A DNA stretch of 63,203 nucleotides from a virus. Of this stretch, positions 15,921 through 23,263 are shown in pieces (position 1 is the stretch's first letter; the number at the start of each line of letters is the position of its first letter). The stretch is from the IMG/VR virus record IMGVR_UViG_3300043436_001856, positions 1 to 63,203 of that record; one strand, 5' to 3'. Below the pieces are notes generated by a model, which was not told the DNA's origin, ran no database searches, and worked only from the letters and a program-made list of their open reading frames with translations. A program made the translations under genes and the position numbers.

Positions 15921-16301
15921 TTATAGGATTGTTTTGCCGTCAACAAATACAACTTCAATTCGTGAATCCTGTTGTACGTCAACCTGTTCTTTTGGTTTGC
16001 CATATACACGTGACAAAAGCGTGTCCATTGAATAAAGACTGCCATTATTCATTGACTTAACCATTGCTTTTGCAACTGTTAATTCAAGTACGGTCGCGGA
16101 CGGGTTCTTTGTAACGGCTTCCAATTCTTTAGGTGTCATTGACATTAACGCCTGAATTGAATCGTTTATTTCAGCTAATTTGTACCCCTGTTCTTTTAAT
16201 AGGCTGACATACTTACGCGGTCGCCCGTTCGGGTTTGCCGTTTCGCCTTTCTGAAGAACCTTTAATGTTCCACCGTGTTTCTGTTTCACTTCTTTTGCCA
16301 T
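15921..16301 (-). CDS. terS: Terminase small subunit
   Basis: This 126-residue protein begins MAKEVKQKHG, with ANPNGRPRKY at residues 22-31, a motif common in small terminases of Bacteroidota phages. Helices follow, including a likely oligomerisation part around KAMVKSMNNGSLYSMDTLLSRVYG. It recognises phage DNA for packaging. Its position immediately before terL supports the call. Confidence 0.8.
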   Translation of the reverse strand: MAKEVKQKHGGTLKVLQKGETANPNGRPRKYVSLLKEQGYKLAEINDSIQALMSMTPKELEAVTKNPSATVLELTVAKAMVKSMNNGSLYSMDTLLSRVYGKPKEQVDVQQDSRIEVVFVDGKTIL

Positions 16302-16316
16302 TGTAATACCTTTGTT

Positions 16317-16439
16317 TTACCTTCCCTGACCTTTGTACGCTTTTGGTCGTGGATTGTGTTTGTTATAACTCTTTTTCGCGTGTCCGCACTTTCTTTTACC
16401 GAAATTAGTCTTTTGACTGTCCCCTTTAATCTTTGCCAT
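16317..16439 (-). CDS. Tiny basic protein (40 aa)
   Basis: It begins MAKIKGDSQK and is rich in Lys/Arg/His with one Cys (KRKCGHAKKSY). The 40 residues are identical in unit B although the DNA has several silent differences, which is good evidence for coding. It overlaps the HNH gene by 14 bases. Possibly nucleic-acid-binding; unknown. Confidence 0.65.
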   Translation of the reverse strand: MAKIKGDSQKTNFGKRKCGHAKKSYNKHNPRPKAYKGQGR

Positions 16440-16683
16440 TTATTGCCTTTTTATGCTTATCTTTTAAATATTCCAAATGTGTCTTTGTGTCCCCCATAAC
16501 GACGTGACAATAACGACAAAGCGCCATTAAATTTTCAATCCTGTCCTTTTCTTTTGTCCCGCCCATTCCCCTTGCTTCAATATGGTGAATGTCAACCGCT
16601 TTTTGTCCGCATACTTCACACGGAATAAAATCTTCAATTCCGTACCCAAAGTAATCCAAATAAATTTTAGTATAATTTTTCAT
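16426..16683 (-). CDS. HNH endonuclease
   Basis: I chose the start MKNYTKIYLD at 16683, since similarity to unit B begins there. It is an 85-residue HNH domain: CEVCG and CRYCH supply zinc ligands, DIHHIEARGMGG holds the catalytic His pair, and IENLMALC carries the Asn. HNH proteins beside terminase genes stimulate terminase cutting in several phages, and the same role is plausible here. Confidence 0.85.
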   Translation of the reverse strand: MKNYTKIYLDYFGYGIEDFIPCEVCGQKAVDIHHIEARGMGGTKEKDRIENLMALCRYCHVVMGDTKTHLEYLKDKHKKAINGKD

Positions 16684-16849
16684 CAAATAGGGTAAAACTA
16701 AATGCGACAAATATTAAGCCAATTGCAACTGAATTATGAAATTGTTTATTTTCGTCAATTGCTTCACCAATGTTTATGCCTAACAATATATTGCGCGGCA
16801 ATAAATGAATTGAAATCCTAAAGTTATAAAACTGAATAAAGTATTCCAT
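16667..16849 (-). CDS. Small hydrophobic protein (60 aa)
   Basis: It begins MEYFIQFYNF. A hydrophobic C-terminal half (NSVAIGLIFVAFSFTLF) suggests one membrane segment. Conserved in unit B. It overlaps its downstream neighbour by 17 bases and shares one base with its upstream neighbour. Unknown function. Confidence 0.5.
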   Translation of the reverse strand: MEYFIQFYNFRISIHLLPRNILLGINIGEAIDENKQFHNSVAIGLIFVAFSFTLFDEKLY

Positions 16850-17274
16850 TATTGGTTGTCAATTTGTTTTAATTTCCTTTGCGCCCATTCAATACCTTCA
16901 GTTCCACCCCACGCGTCCCACATTAAACCGCCGCAACCTTCTTCGTATGGTACGTCCTTATTTTGTTGGTGACGCTGAAAAGACGCCATTCGTGCAATCG
17001 TGTCACGTGAAATTGGTTCTTTGTTTGCTAATTGGTTTGCCCTTGCTTTGCCAACAGGTGTTCCGCATTCACCCCAACCGTTTGTTTCTGCATATTTTAA
17101 CGCCCTTTTTGCGTTGTTTGTTGCTGCTTCAGGATAATCTGTATATGAATCCGCAGCGTAAGCGCCTGAAGCTAATATTGCCGCCCAAACTTTGTTTGCC
17201 TTTTCTTCTGTGTCATAAACACACCCACCTGTCCCAATTCTGTATTTCCCGTTTGAACATTTAATTACCGGCAT
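16849..17274 (-). CDS. Phage protein with TIARMASFQRH domain (141 aa)
   Basis: The N-terminal 40 residues (KCSNGKYRIGTGGCVYDTEEKANKVWAAI) look like a small Gly/Cys motif seen appended to phage structural proteins. The C-terminal half (RDTIARMASFQRH and LMWDAWGGTEGIEWAQRKL) matches a short conserved module in phage prohead proteins, often near WLLWGG. The module's function is not known to me. In unit B the linker between the parts diverges while both ends are kept. Confidence 0.55.
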   Translation of the reverse strand: MPVIKCSNGKYRIGTGGCVYDTEEKANKVWAAILASGAYAADSYTDYPEAATNNAKRALKYAETNGWGECGTPVGKARANQLANKEPISRDTIARMASFQRHQQNKDVPYEEGCGGLMWDAWGGTEGIEWAQRKLKQIDNQ

Positions 17275-18268
17275 TGCTAATTAGTTTATTGTAAATAGCA
17301 AAACGGCGTTTGTTTACTTCGTGCAAGTTGAAGTTCTTATTGCAATAGTCATACAACGCGTTCCCGTAGCTTTTACGGGCGTCAGGGTCTTTGGTTAACA
17401 ACTTAATCCAATAATACCAATCCTTTTGACTGTTGACGTGACAAGCGGGATAAAACCCCCTGTACGGGTCAACATTGCTAACAATTGCAGGGTTCTTCTT
17501 TGCCGCAGTTTCAAGTACCTTCAAATTAGACTTCATTGAATTAAACTTTGAATCAATTAACGGTATTAATGAAATATCGGAATCGCAATAAGCCGCCATA
17601 TATGAAGTCACTTCGTTGTAATTGTATATTTTAGGGTTTAGTTTCAATCCGTTAGTAAATGCCGCAATCATTGAATCCCAAATTGGCTTTTCGCCTTCAT
17701 TGTACCCTGCAATTACAGTTTTAACCGGGAAATTGATTCGCTTCATTGGGTTACGTAATATTTCCATATCCTTCCCGTGCGTTCCCGAACCTGACCAAAA
17801 TAAACGGACAAGGTCTGATTCTGTTTTGTAATCCTTAAATTGTTCTTCGCCGTATGGAATCGCATTTGGCAATATTTCAATATTCTGATTGTATTGGTAA
17901 ACTTCTTCAGCTAATCGTTCGTGCGTAACTGTGCAAAGGTCGGCAATACGAATCCACGCCAATATTTGTTCGGTAACGTTATTTAAAACATAATGTTCGT
18001 AAAGTATATGTGAAGGTTCAAGCTTCCAAAAATCGTCGTTGTCAACTATTAATTTAAACCCGTATTTTTTGCGCCATTCAAACATTTGTTCGGGCGTTAT
18101 GTTTGCCAACATACGATTCATAACAACAATGTCATAATTCCCTTCAAAAGTTTCTTCGCTTATTGTATCGGTCATTAAACAATAATCCTTCTTCATATTT
18201 ACCAACGGCATCATAATTCTATGATAACCAACCCCACTTGTTTTGCTCGTAATTGCTAAAATGCGCAT
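17261..18268 (-). CDS. Glycosyltransferase, GT4-like
   Basis: This 335-residue protein begins MRILAITSKT. Two Rossmann-like halves are visible: SGVGYHRIMMPL with DIVVMNRML and KLIVDNDDFW in the first, and VRLFWSGSGTHGKDMEIL in the second (about residues 150-185), then SNLKVLETAAKKNPAIVSNV near residue 240. That is the usual layout of GT-B enzymes with the donor pocket near the late Glu. It would transfer a sugar to host or virion glycan, target unknown. It overlaps the GT2 gene by 13 bases. Confidence 0.75.
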   Translation of the reverse strand: MRILAITSKTSGVGYHRIMMPLVNMKKDYCLMTDTISEETFEGNYDIVVMNRMLANITPEQMFEWRKKYGFKLIVDNDDFWKLEPSHILYEHYVLNNVTEQILAWIRIADLCTVTHERLAEEVYQYNQNIEILPNAIPYGEEQFKDYKTESDLVRLFWSGSGTHGKDMEILRNPMKRINFPVKTVIAGYNEGEKPIWDSMIAAFTNGLKLNPKIYNYNEVTSYMAAYCDSDISLIPLIDSKFNSMKSNLKVLETAAKKNPAIVSNVDPYRGFYPACHVNSQKDWYYWIKLLTKDPDARKSYGNALYDYCNKNFNLHEVNKRRFAIYNKLISNAGN

Positions 18269-18945
18269 TTAATTTGTTTTTCATTATGATAAATAGGTTG
18301 GTATTTTTCCCAAACTGATTGCGCACGTGCTAAACTTTCGTCCTTCATACGTCTGTATTCTGTCCCGTTGCCAACGTCGTGTCCAATATGTTCTGACCTT
18401 AATTCGGGTAAATAGTAATTAGTAAACCCGGCAATGGTTGCACGTTCTGCGTAATCCCTGTCTTGCATTCCGTACGGGTCATATTCGGTATTATAACCGC
18501 CAATCGTATCAATTAATTCCCTTGTAAAATAGTTATTTCCAAAAGGCGTATGCGTTTTGTGTATTCCGTCAACCAATGGCGGCAATTCTTCAACGCAATG
18601 TATGCCAATAATCCCTGTTTTTGACACACGTTTTGAAAACATAACCCAATTTTTAAGCCAATTTTCGGGCAATAGTATGTCATTTGCCAATATACAAACG
18701 CCGTCGTATTCCTGTGTTATTGATAAACCAAAATTAACCCCTGCGGCAATACCCCTTTTATGAAGTGACCAATTAGCATAATGCCAATTATAATATTTTT
18801 GTATTTGTGAAAATTGTTCTTCGTCACTTCCATTGTCAATAAGAAAACAATGCGCGTCGTGACCGCTATTGTAAAAATTCTTGTCAACAACCTGCTTTGT
18901 CAGGTCTGCCCTATTTTGGGTTAATAATATTACGGCTATATTCAT
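18256..18945 (-). CDS. Glycosyltransferase family 2
   Basis: This 229-residue GT-A fold begins MNIAVILLTQNRADL. It has LIDNGSDEEQ near residue 36, GIAAGVNFGL near residue 65, ILANDILLP near residue 85 as the metal-binding position, and GGYNTEYDPYGMQDRDY near residue 150. These are the standard landmarks of GT2 enzymes. It lies between an acyltransferase and another glycosyltransferase, forming a three-gene surface-sugar cassette. Confidence 0.85.
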   Translation of the reverse strand: MNIAVILLTQNRADLTKQVVDKNFYNSGHDAHCFLIDNGSDEEQFSQIQKYYNWHYANWSLHKRGIAAGVNFGLSITQEYDGVCILANDILLPENWLKNWVMFSKRVSKTGIIGIHCVEELPPLVDGIHKTHTPFGNNYFTRELIDTIGGYNTEYDPYGMQDRDYAERATIAGFTNYYLPELRSEHIGHDVGNGTEYRRMKDESLARAQSVWEKYQPIYHNEKQIKCAF

Positions 18946-19417
18946 TTATTCCAATTTTACGTGCGGGTACACCTGCATATTTTGTAAATTCTTCTGTTGC
19001 GCCTTTAATGAATGCACTTGCGCCAATCATACAACCGCGTTCAATAGTTGTAAATTGATGCAATACTGCGTTTAATCCAATATTTGAATATTGTTTTACA
19101 ATTGAATGTCCGCCAATCTTTGCGCCGCAACTTATTGTCACATTATCCTGAATTAAACAATCGTGTCCGATATGTGCGTGTTTCATAATAAAACAATTAT
19201 TCCCAATAAATGTAATATCTTTTGTCCCTGCGTCAATGGTAACCAATCCTGTTATAACATTGTTATTGCCAATATAAACTTTGCCTTTTTCTTCGTCCCA
19301 ATGCTTTTTGTGTTCAGCCGGGTCGCCTATAATACAATAAGCGCCAATGTAATTGTTGTCGCCTAAAATAACATTTTTGCCAATTATGGCGGTTGGGTGT
19401 ATAATATTATTAGCCAT
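18911..19417 (-). CDS. Hexapeptide-repeat acyltransferase (LpxA-like)
   Basis: This 168-residue protein begins MANNIIHPTAIIGKN. It has left-handed beta-helix hexapeptide repeats throughout (VILGDNNYIGAYC, VYIGNNNVITG, VTISCGAKIGGHS) and the HAHIGHDC segment near residue 79 typical of LpxA-type acyltransferases. The end KYAGVPARKIGINE is the common closing motif. It probably acylates a sugar or amino-sugar made or transferred by the adjacent enzymes. It overlaps the GT2 gene by 35 bases. Confidence 0.85.
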   Translation of the reverse strand: MANNIIHPTAIIGKNVILGDNNYIGAYCIIGDPAEHKKHWDEEKGKVYIGNNNVITGLVTIDAGTKDITFIGNNCFIMKHAHIGHDCLIQDNVTISCGAKIGGHSIVKQYSNIGLNAVLHQFTTIERGCMIGASAFIKGATEEFTKYAGVPARKIGINEYSRNIINPK

Positions 19418-19766
19418 TGTTCTTTGGTTTACGTCCGCGTTTCTTCGGTTCAGGTTTAATTAATTCAACCCCTAATCTTTGGTCATTTTCTGAAGGTGTA
19501 TTTTCAAATACAATGTTTTCTATTGGTAAACTTTTGGGTTGTTGCTCATACCATTTATACAACCTCATAATCATTTCGTACTTACACGAACCGCACCAAA
19601 CAGACAATAAAAAATTAGGGTCTAAATATAATCTGTAAATATGTTCGTACATTTGAAGTTCGGCAAATTCAAGGTTGCGAATATAACCGTTCTTTGCGCT
19701 TTCATAATTTCCAATATTGGCTTCCAACCAATCGCGGTGTTCTGTTTTTATTTCCATAATTTCCAT
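19410..19766 (-). CDS. Conserved protein with AT-hook-like tail (118 aa)
   Basis: It begins MEIMEIKTEH. A conserved YEHIYRLYLDPNFLLSVWCGSCKYEMIMRLY core (shown in parts: DPNFLLSVWCG, CKYEMIMRLY) has two cysteines in CGSC spacing. The last residues KKRGRKPK resemble an AT-hook that binds the minor groove. Unit B keeps core and tail while the linker differs. Function unknown. A DNA-binding accessory is plausible. Confidence 0.55.
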   Translation of the reverse strand: MEIMEIKTEHRDWLEANIGNYESAKNGYIRNLEFAELQMYEHIYRLYLDPNFLLSVWCGSCKYEMIMRLYKWYEQQPKSLPIENIVFENTPSENDQRLGVELIKPEPKKRGRKPKNNG

Positions 19767-19987
19767 ATTAATTTTGAAACAATCGGTGCTAAAAATCCTG
19801 CAATAAAAATTGTTGACGTAATGTTTTGGATTAATTCAGGTGCGAAATAGTGTATTGGTGCAATCCACGCAGCCAAGCAACTTCCGCAATTGAAAGGCTT
19901 GAAATTGATTCGCCATTTAATTGGTAATTGGTGAATATCGTTAAAAAATAGTGATGCACAGACGGCGGTTAAAATTGATAAAATCAT
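19748..19987 (-). CDS. Small membrane protein with CGSC motif (79 aa)
   Basis: It begins MILSILTAVC. An N-terminal membrane segment, then FNCGSCLAAWIAP, then a second hydrophobic segment (STIFIAGFLAPIVSKLI). CxxC next to a membrane helix recalls small membrane proteins found in many Bacteroidota phages. It overlaps both neighbours. Unknown function. Confidence 0.55.
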   Translation of the reverse strand: MILSILTAVCASLFFNDIHQLPIKWRINFKPFNCGSCLAAWIAPIHYFAPELIQNITSTIFIAGFLAPIVSKLIWKLWK

Positions 19988-20484
19988 TTTCTAATATTTG
20001 TTTTCATTAATTTTTTGGTTTTATTTATAGTTCTGACAATGGACATATAAGGAATTCCTGTTTTTCTGCTTAATTCTTTTGCGTTCTTCTTAAAGTCAAT
20101 CGCATACAGTTTCAAAATTTCCTTATTGTACCAATGTAAATCTTCTAAATTCCTTTCAAGTTTTTCAAACAATTCTGTCGGTTCTTCGTTTAGTCGCGTC
20201 AATTCCTTGTTTACTTCATTGCCAACAAATTCCGTGTAATTCCTGTAATTCTTATAAAATGTACTTCTGTCGCTTTTAATCATATTTAACATTATTCGCA
20301 CAATGTAAAATTTTAATTCGCTTCTTTGATACATTCCAACCAACTTTGATTCGTCCATTTCGCAAAGAACTAAAAAAACTTCAGCTTTCAAATCGTACTG
20401 CAATTCTTCAGGTTGCATTTTACCAAAGGCGTCGTTAACTTCCTTTGATTCCCAATATTCAGCTAAAATTTCATTTTTGACCAT
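19984..20484 (-). CDS. Sigma-like / late regulator protein
   Basis: This 166-residue basic protein begins MVKNEILAEY. Residues about 65-80 (LKFYIVRIMLNMIKSD) resemble a sigma region 2-type helix. Residues about 120-160 (YNKEILKLYAIDF, ELSRKTGIPYMSIVRTINKTKKLMK) form a helix-turn-helix like sigma region 4. Many phages of this group encode such proteins in the same place, before the packaging genes. It is the best candidate for an activator of the promoter at about 14.7 kb. That link is inference. Confidence 0.6.
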   Translation of the reverse strand: MVKNEILAEYWESKEVNDAFGKMQPEELQYDLKAEVFLVLCEMDESKLVGMYQRSELKFYIVRIMLNMIKSDRSTFYKNYRNYTEFVGNEVNKELTRLNEEPTELFEKLERNLEDLHWYNKEILKLYAIDFKKNAKELSRKTGIPYMSIVRTINKTKKLMKTNIRK

Positions 20485-20777
20485 TCAATTAAAGTTGGTT
20501 TATTGTCCACTTCAGTACAAATATACACAATTCCACCACATTCGTAAATATCTTTTAATCTGTCTTTTTGTTCCACGCTTAACCGGTCACCAATCTTTTT
20601 GACTTCAACCGCTACATAAACGCCGTTTTCTGTGTACCCTTGTAAATCCGCCCAACCTTTTTGAATTGTACCTTTACGCTTCCCAAATGGAATATTGTTA
20701 ACCCTGTTTAATCTGTACCCAATGTATTCAAGGTTTGATTTTGCCCACTTTGTAAGTTCGTTTGCTGATATGTCCAT
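20463..20777 (-). CDS. VRR-NUC nuclease
   Basis: This 104-residue protein begins MDISANELTK. It has the compact VRR-NUC core: KGWADLQGY near residue 40 supplies the catalytic Asp, VAVEVKKIGDRLS near residue 55 supplies Glu-x-Lys, and a later QKDRLKDIYECGGIVYIC completes the fold. Such enzymes resolve branched DNA or trim ends. It probably acts with the ERF recombinase. It overlaps the upstream gene by 70 bases. Confidence 0.8.
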   Translation of the reverse strand: MDISANELTKWAKSNLEYIGYRLNRVNNIPFGKRKGTIQKGWADLQGYTENGVYVAVEVKKIGDRLSVEQKDRLKDIYECGGIVYICTEVDNKPTLIEWSKMKF

Positions 20778-20923
20778 ATTTTTTCGTAAAATTCTTTTTT
20801 AAATTTCAGCCTATTTATTTTCGGTTCAACTTCAGTATAACAACCATAAAAGTCGGTAAAATTATCGGTATAACAATATTTAATTGTTCCGTAATGCGTA
20901 TATTTAATTTGATAAATTTTCAA
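20708..20923 (-). CDS. Small protein of unknown function (71 aa)
   Basis: It begins MKIYQIKYTH. The N-terminal 28 residues are well conserved in unit B (YCYTDNFTDFY). The C-terminal part varies and overlaps the nuclease gene by 70 bases in another frame. A short beta-rich protein; no family recognised. Confidence 0.5.
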   Translation of the reverse strand: MKIYQIKYTHYGTIKYCYTDNFTDFYGCYTEVEPKINRLKFKKEFYEKIWTYQQTNLQSGQNQTLNTLGTD

Positions 20924-21647
20924 AATATTTAACTAAAGCTAATTTTTTACATTGTGTTTCAATAAAGTCTTCATTTTTTATGTCTTTACTGAATTTTTTT
21001 GCGTCCATAGGGTGCATTTTATTCATTCTTTGTAAATTGTCTTCACGTACAACCTTAATCGTGTATAAAATTTCTTCAGGCGTAAACTTCAACTTCTTTT
21101 GTTTTAATAGGATTGCAAATACTTTGTCCGCATTGAATACCCTGTTAAAGTCCTGACGTTTACCATTTAGCCAATCGTTCTTTGTAAATTCAACAATTTC
21201 GTCGTCTGTCAATTGCGGAACAGGCGGTTCAGGTGGCGGCGGAATATTTTTACGAACTTCGTTTGCTTTGGCTTTATAGGCATTCATTATTTGGGATATG
21301 TATTTAGGTGAAAACTTTTCAAAATGGTCTGTATTACATTCAAAACGACCTTGTACTGCCATTTTAAACGCAATCCTGAATTCATTTATTGTAAAATGCG
21401 GATAAGTTGTACGAATATAGTCTTCAATAATATCCAATTCCATTTTGTCAGGCAAACGTGTTAACCCAATCAAAGTAAAAATATAAGCCAACGTACTTTT
21501 TAAATTATGCACGTCAACAACTGCTAATTTTTCGCCCTTAAAAGCTTCAACAATTGGTAAATCTTCTTTAGCTATTAACCCAATCGGAAAGTCCTTCCAT
21601 TCTTTTGCGACTTGCGGCGGTTGGGTCAGTATTTTTTGTATTTCCAT
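20904..21647 (-). CDS. Replication-associated protein, possible helicase loader (247 aa)
   Basis: It begins MEIQKILTQP. Residues about 40-135 form a conserved helical domain (LAYIFTLIGLTRLPDK, FRIAFKMAVQGRFE, ISQIMNAYKAKANEV), followed by a proline-rich hinge (PPPPEPPVPQ) and a helical C-terminal part. The two-domain layout and place directly after the DUF4373-type gene recall helicase-loading or initiator partners. No Walker motif is present, so it is not an ATPase. It overlaps the upstream gene by 80 bases. Confidence 0.5.
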   Translation of the reverse strand: MEIQKILTQPPQVAKEWKDFPIGLIAKEDLPIVEAFKGEKLAVVDVHNLKSTLAYIFTLIGLTRLPDKMELDIIEDYIRTTYPHFTINEFRIAFKMAVQGRFECNTDHFEKFSPKYISQIMNAYKAKANEVRKNIPPPPEPPVPQLTDDEIVEFTKNDWLNGKRQDFNRVFNADKVFAILLKQKKLKFTPEEILYTIKVVREDNLQRMNKMHPMDAKKFSKDIKNEDFIETQCKKLALVKYFENLSN

Positions 21648-22272
21648 ATTTTATTCGGTTTTGTAACCACGTGTTAACGCGGCGTTTTACGTCAAAAAAC
21701 TTTTCTGATTCATAACGCAATTTACCACTTTTTGACGGTTCGCACCAATAGGCAATAAATTCTTCGTAAGATTCCGACAAGGTATTTTTGTAAGGTTCAA
21801 TTAAAATTAAAAAATTTGTTTGTGGGTCAACCGTAGGTTGAACAGTTATAATACTATTTACTTTACTTTCATTTACTTTACTTTTCTTTTCTTTATGGTC
21901 GTTACGAACACTTTTGTAATGCGTTACATTTTCCGCAATGTCTTGATTTTCACGCCATTGTGAAATTCTTTTAAGGTTTTTTTCTTTTTTTATCTTGTAC
22001 TTTTCACTAAAGTTTAGCAATTGTTTGTTGAAAGTTTCACCATTGTTTGATGAAATTATGTCAATACTTTCCATAAAGTTCCAACATTTATCAAGCTTTT
22101 TGCCAACCTTTAATTGCATTTTTAGCACGTCAGTATTAACAGGTTTTTCCTGTTTAGCTAATTTTTCAAGGATAGTATAAAACAATCCCAAACCCTCATA
22201 TCCGTATTTCATAAAAAGCAAAGCAACCTTTTCATCTTCAAACGCGTTGCTATCGTGCAAAAAATATTTCAT
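21568..22272 (-). CDS. DUF4373-type replication protein (234 aa)
   Basis: It begins MKYFLHDSNA. The first 95 or so residues (EKVALLFMKYGYEGLGLFYTILEKLA) match the N-terminal domain of phage replication proteins of the DUF4373/Lin1244 type, a winged-helix DNA-binding unit. A basic linker (EKNLKRISQWRENQ) and a C-terminal helical part follow. The start codon sits two bases after the U-tract of a conserved RNA structure, so translation or transcript extension is probably controlled there. Confidence 0.7.
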   Translation of the reverse strand: MKYFLHDSNAFEDEKVALLFMKYGYEGLGLFYTILEKLAKQEKPVNTDVLKMQLKVGKKLDKCWNFMESIDIISSNNGETFNKQLLNFSEKYKIKKEKNLKRISQWRENQDIAENVTHYKSVRNDHKEKKSKVNESKVNSIITVQPTVDPQTNFLILIEPYKNTLSESYEEFIAYWCEPSKSGKLRYESEKFFDVKRRVNTWLQNRIKYGNTKNTDPTAASRKRMEGLSDWVNS

Positions 22273-22273
22273 A

Positions 22274-22361
22274 TAAAAAAAGGGTCGCGGGACGCCGGGA
22301 AATGGTACTTCCCGAAAATCCTTTGACCCAATATATTCCTAATTGCGTTGTACCATAACGC
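22274..22361 (-). ncRNA. Two-hairpin leader RNA with complementary loops
   Basis: In the minus-strand transcript the first hairpin is GCGUU / AUGGUAC loop / AACGC (22361-22345). The second is a longer stem: GGGUC with GACCC, GGA with UCC, and CGGGAA with UUCCCG, closing a GUACCAU loop (22329-22282). Seven U follow. The two 7-nt loops are perfectly complementary and invariant in unit B, while one pair in the inner stem changes from G-C to C-G (22299/22311 versus 53921/53933). This supports a real RNA fold and a kissing interaction. It lies between the DnaA-like gene and a replication gene. Confidence 0.75.
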
Positions 22362-22367
22362 GTTTAT

Positions 22368-22799
22368 TTAATTCCTGTCTGCAAATATAATGCTTTTTTC
22401 AATTCTTTTTTCAAGGAATGCAATTTTATTTCTGAACCAATCCGCCGTTTCAATTAAATCCTTTGCCGAATTGATATTATACATAACCGTCGTATGGTCG
22501 CCAACCCCAATAAATTGTCGTATTTCGCTTAATGAAAGTTTGGTATGCTTACGTATTAAATACGCAGCCGCCTTCCTTGCGTCAACAATGTTTTTGGTTC
22601 GGCTTTTAATTGACATATTTGTATCAAAAATTTCCTCAACTAATAAAGCAATCTTTTTGGCTTCACTTGAAATTTCAGGGTCAATAATAACTTCGTCCTG
22701 TTTTATAAGGTTGTTTTCCTTCATTATATTATGCAGCGCCCTTAAACTTTGCCTGTGCATTTTATAAAAGTGAATCATTTCGCTTTGTAATTGTTGCAT
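22368..22799 (-). CDS. DnaA domain IV-like protein
   Basis: This 143-residue protein begins MQQLQSEMIH. Its C-terminal 85 or so residues match DnaA domain IV, the DnaA-box-binding helix-turn-helix: DARKAAAYLIRKHT, LSLSEIRQFIG, then the signature GVGDHTTVMYN near residue 100. It lacks the AAA+ ATPase domain. It could bind the phage origin, or compete with or recruit host DnaA. Its operon continues directly into the structured RNA and replication genes. Confidence 0.85.
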   Translation of the reverse strand: MQQLQSEMIHFYKMHRQSLRALHNIMKENNLIKQDEVIIDPEISSEAKKIALLVEEIFDTNMSIKSRTKNIVDARKAAAYLIRKHTKLSLSEIRQFIGVGDHTTVMYNINSAKDLIETADWFRNKIAFLEKRIEKSIIFADRN

Positions 22800-22802
22800 A
22801 TT

Positions 22803-23045
22803 TTAAAATTCTAAATCGTCGTTATAAATTGGTTGGTTGTTTTGTGGCTTTACAGGCGCATTGTTGGCATCTGTTGGCGCTACGTAAGTATCTTCATATA
22901 TTTTGAAATCCGGGTGTTTTGGGTCTGTTTTGTACGAATTAAACCACATTGAATACTTTTTACCATTGATTGCAAAATTAATTACTTCACCTTTAGCCGT
23001 TTGGCGCTTCCAAGCACCCCAATTTTCTTTTTTTACTTCTGACAT
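22803..23045 (-). CDS. Small protein with SSB-like acidic tip (80 aa)
   Basis: It begins MSEVKKENWG. A compact beta-rich N-terminal half (KGEVINFAINGKKYSMW) and a disordered Pro/Asn linker lead to a final YNDDLEF. That ending resembles the acidic Asp-Asp-x-x-Phe tip of bacterial SSB proteins, which docks many replication proteins. Unit B keeps the tip while the linker changes. With no canonical SSB in the unit, it may be a small single-strand binder or a decoy. Inference. Confidence 0.5.
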   Translation of the reverse strand: MSEVKKENWGAWKRQTAKGEVINFAINGKKYSMWFNSYKTDPKHPDFKIYEDTYVAPTDANNAPVKPQNNQPIYNDDLEF

Positions 23046-23046
23046 T

Positions 23047-23262
23047 TTATATTTGGTTTGTGGAATCTTCTGATTCCGGTTTAAAAAATACTGCTTTAAA
23101 ATTACATTCCTTTTCCCACTTGTTTAAAAATTTTTTTAATTCTTCGTAAGCTTCCGGTGCATACCAACAATAATGGTAAACTTCAGCTAATAACATTTGA
23201 CGTTCCATTGGAAGCAATTTTTGCATTCCGTTTTCAAGGTTTTGATAAGTTTCTTGTTTCAT
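23047..23262 (-). CDS. Small helical protein (71 aa)
   Basis: It begins MKQETYQNLE. Two helices (MERQMLLAEVYHYCWY and YEELKKFLNKWEKEC) and an acidic tail (PESEDSTNQ). Conserved in unit B. One base separates it from its upstream neighbour, so it is co-transcribed with the recombination genes. Unknown function. Confidence 0.55.
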   Translation of the reverse strand: MKQETYQNLENGMQKLLPMERQMLLAEVYHYCWYAPEAYEELKKFLNKWEKECNFKAVFFKPESEDSTNQI

Positions 23263-23263
23263 A

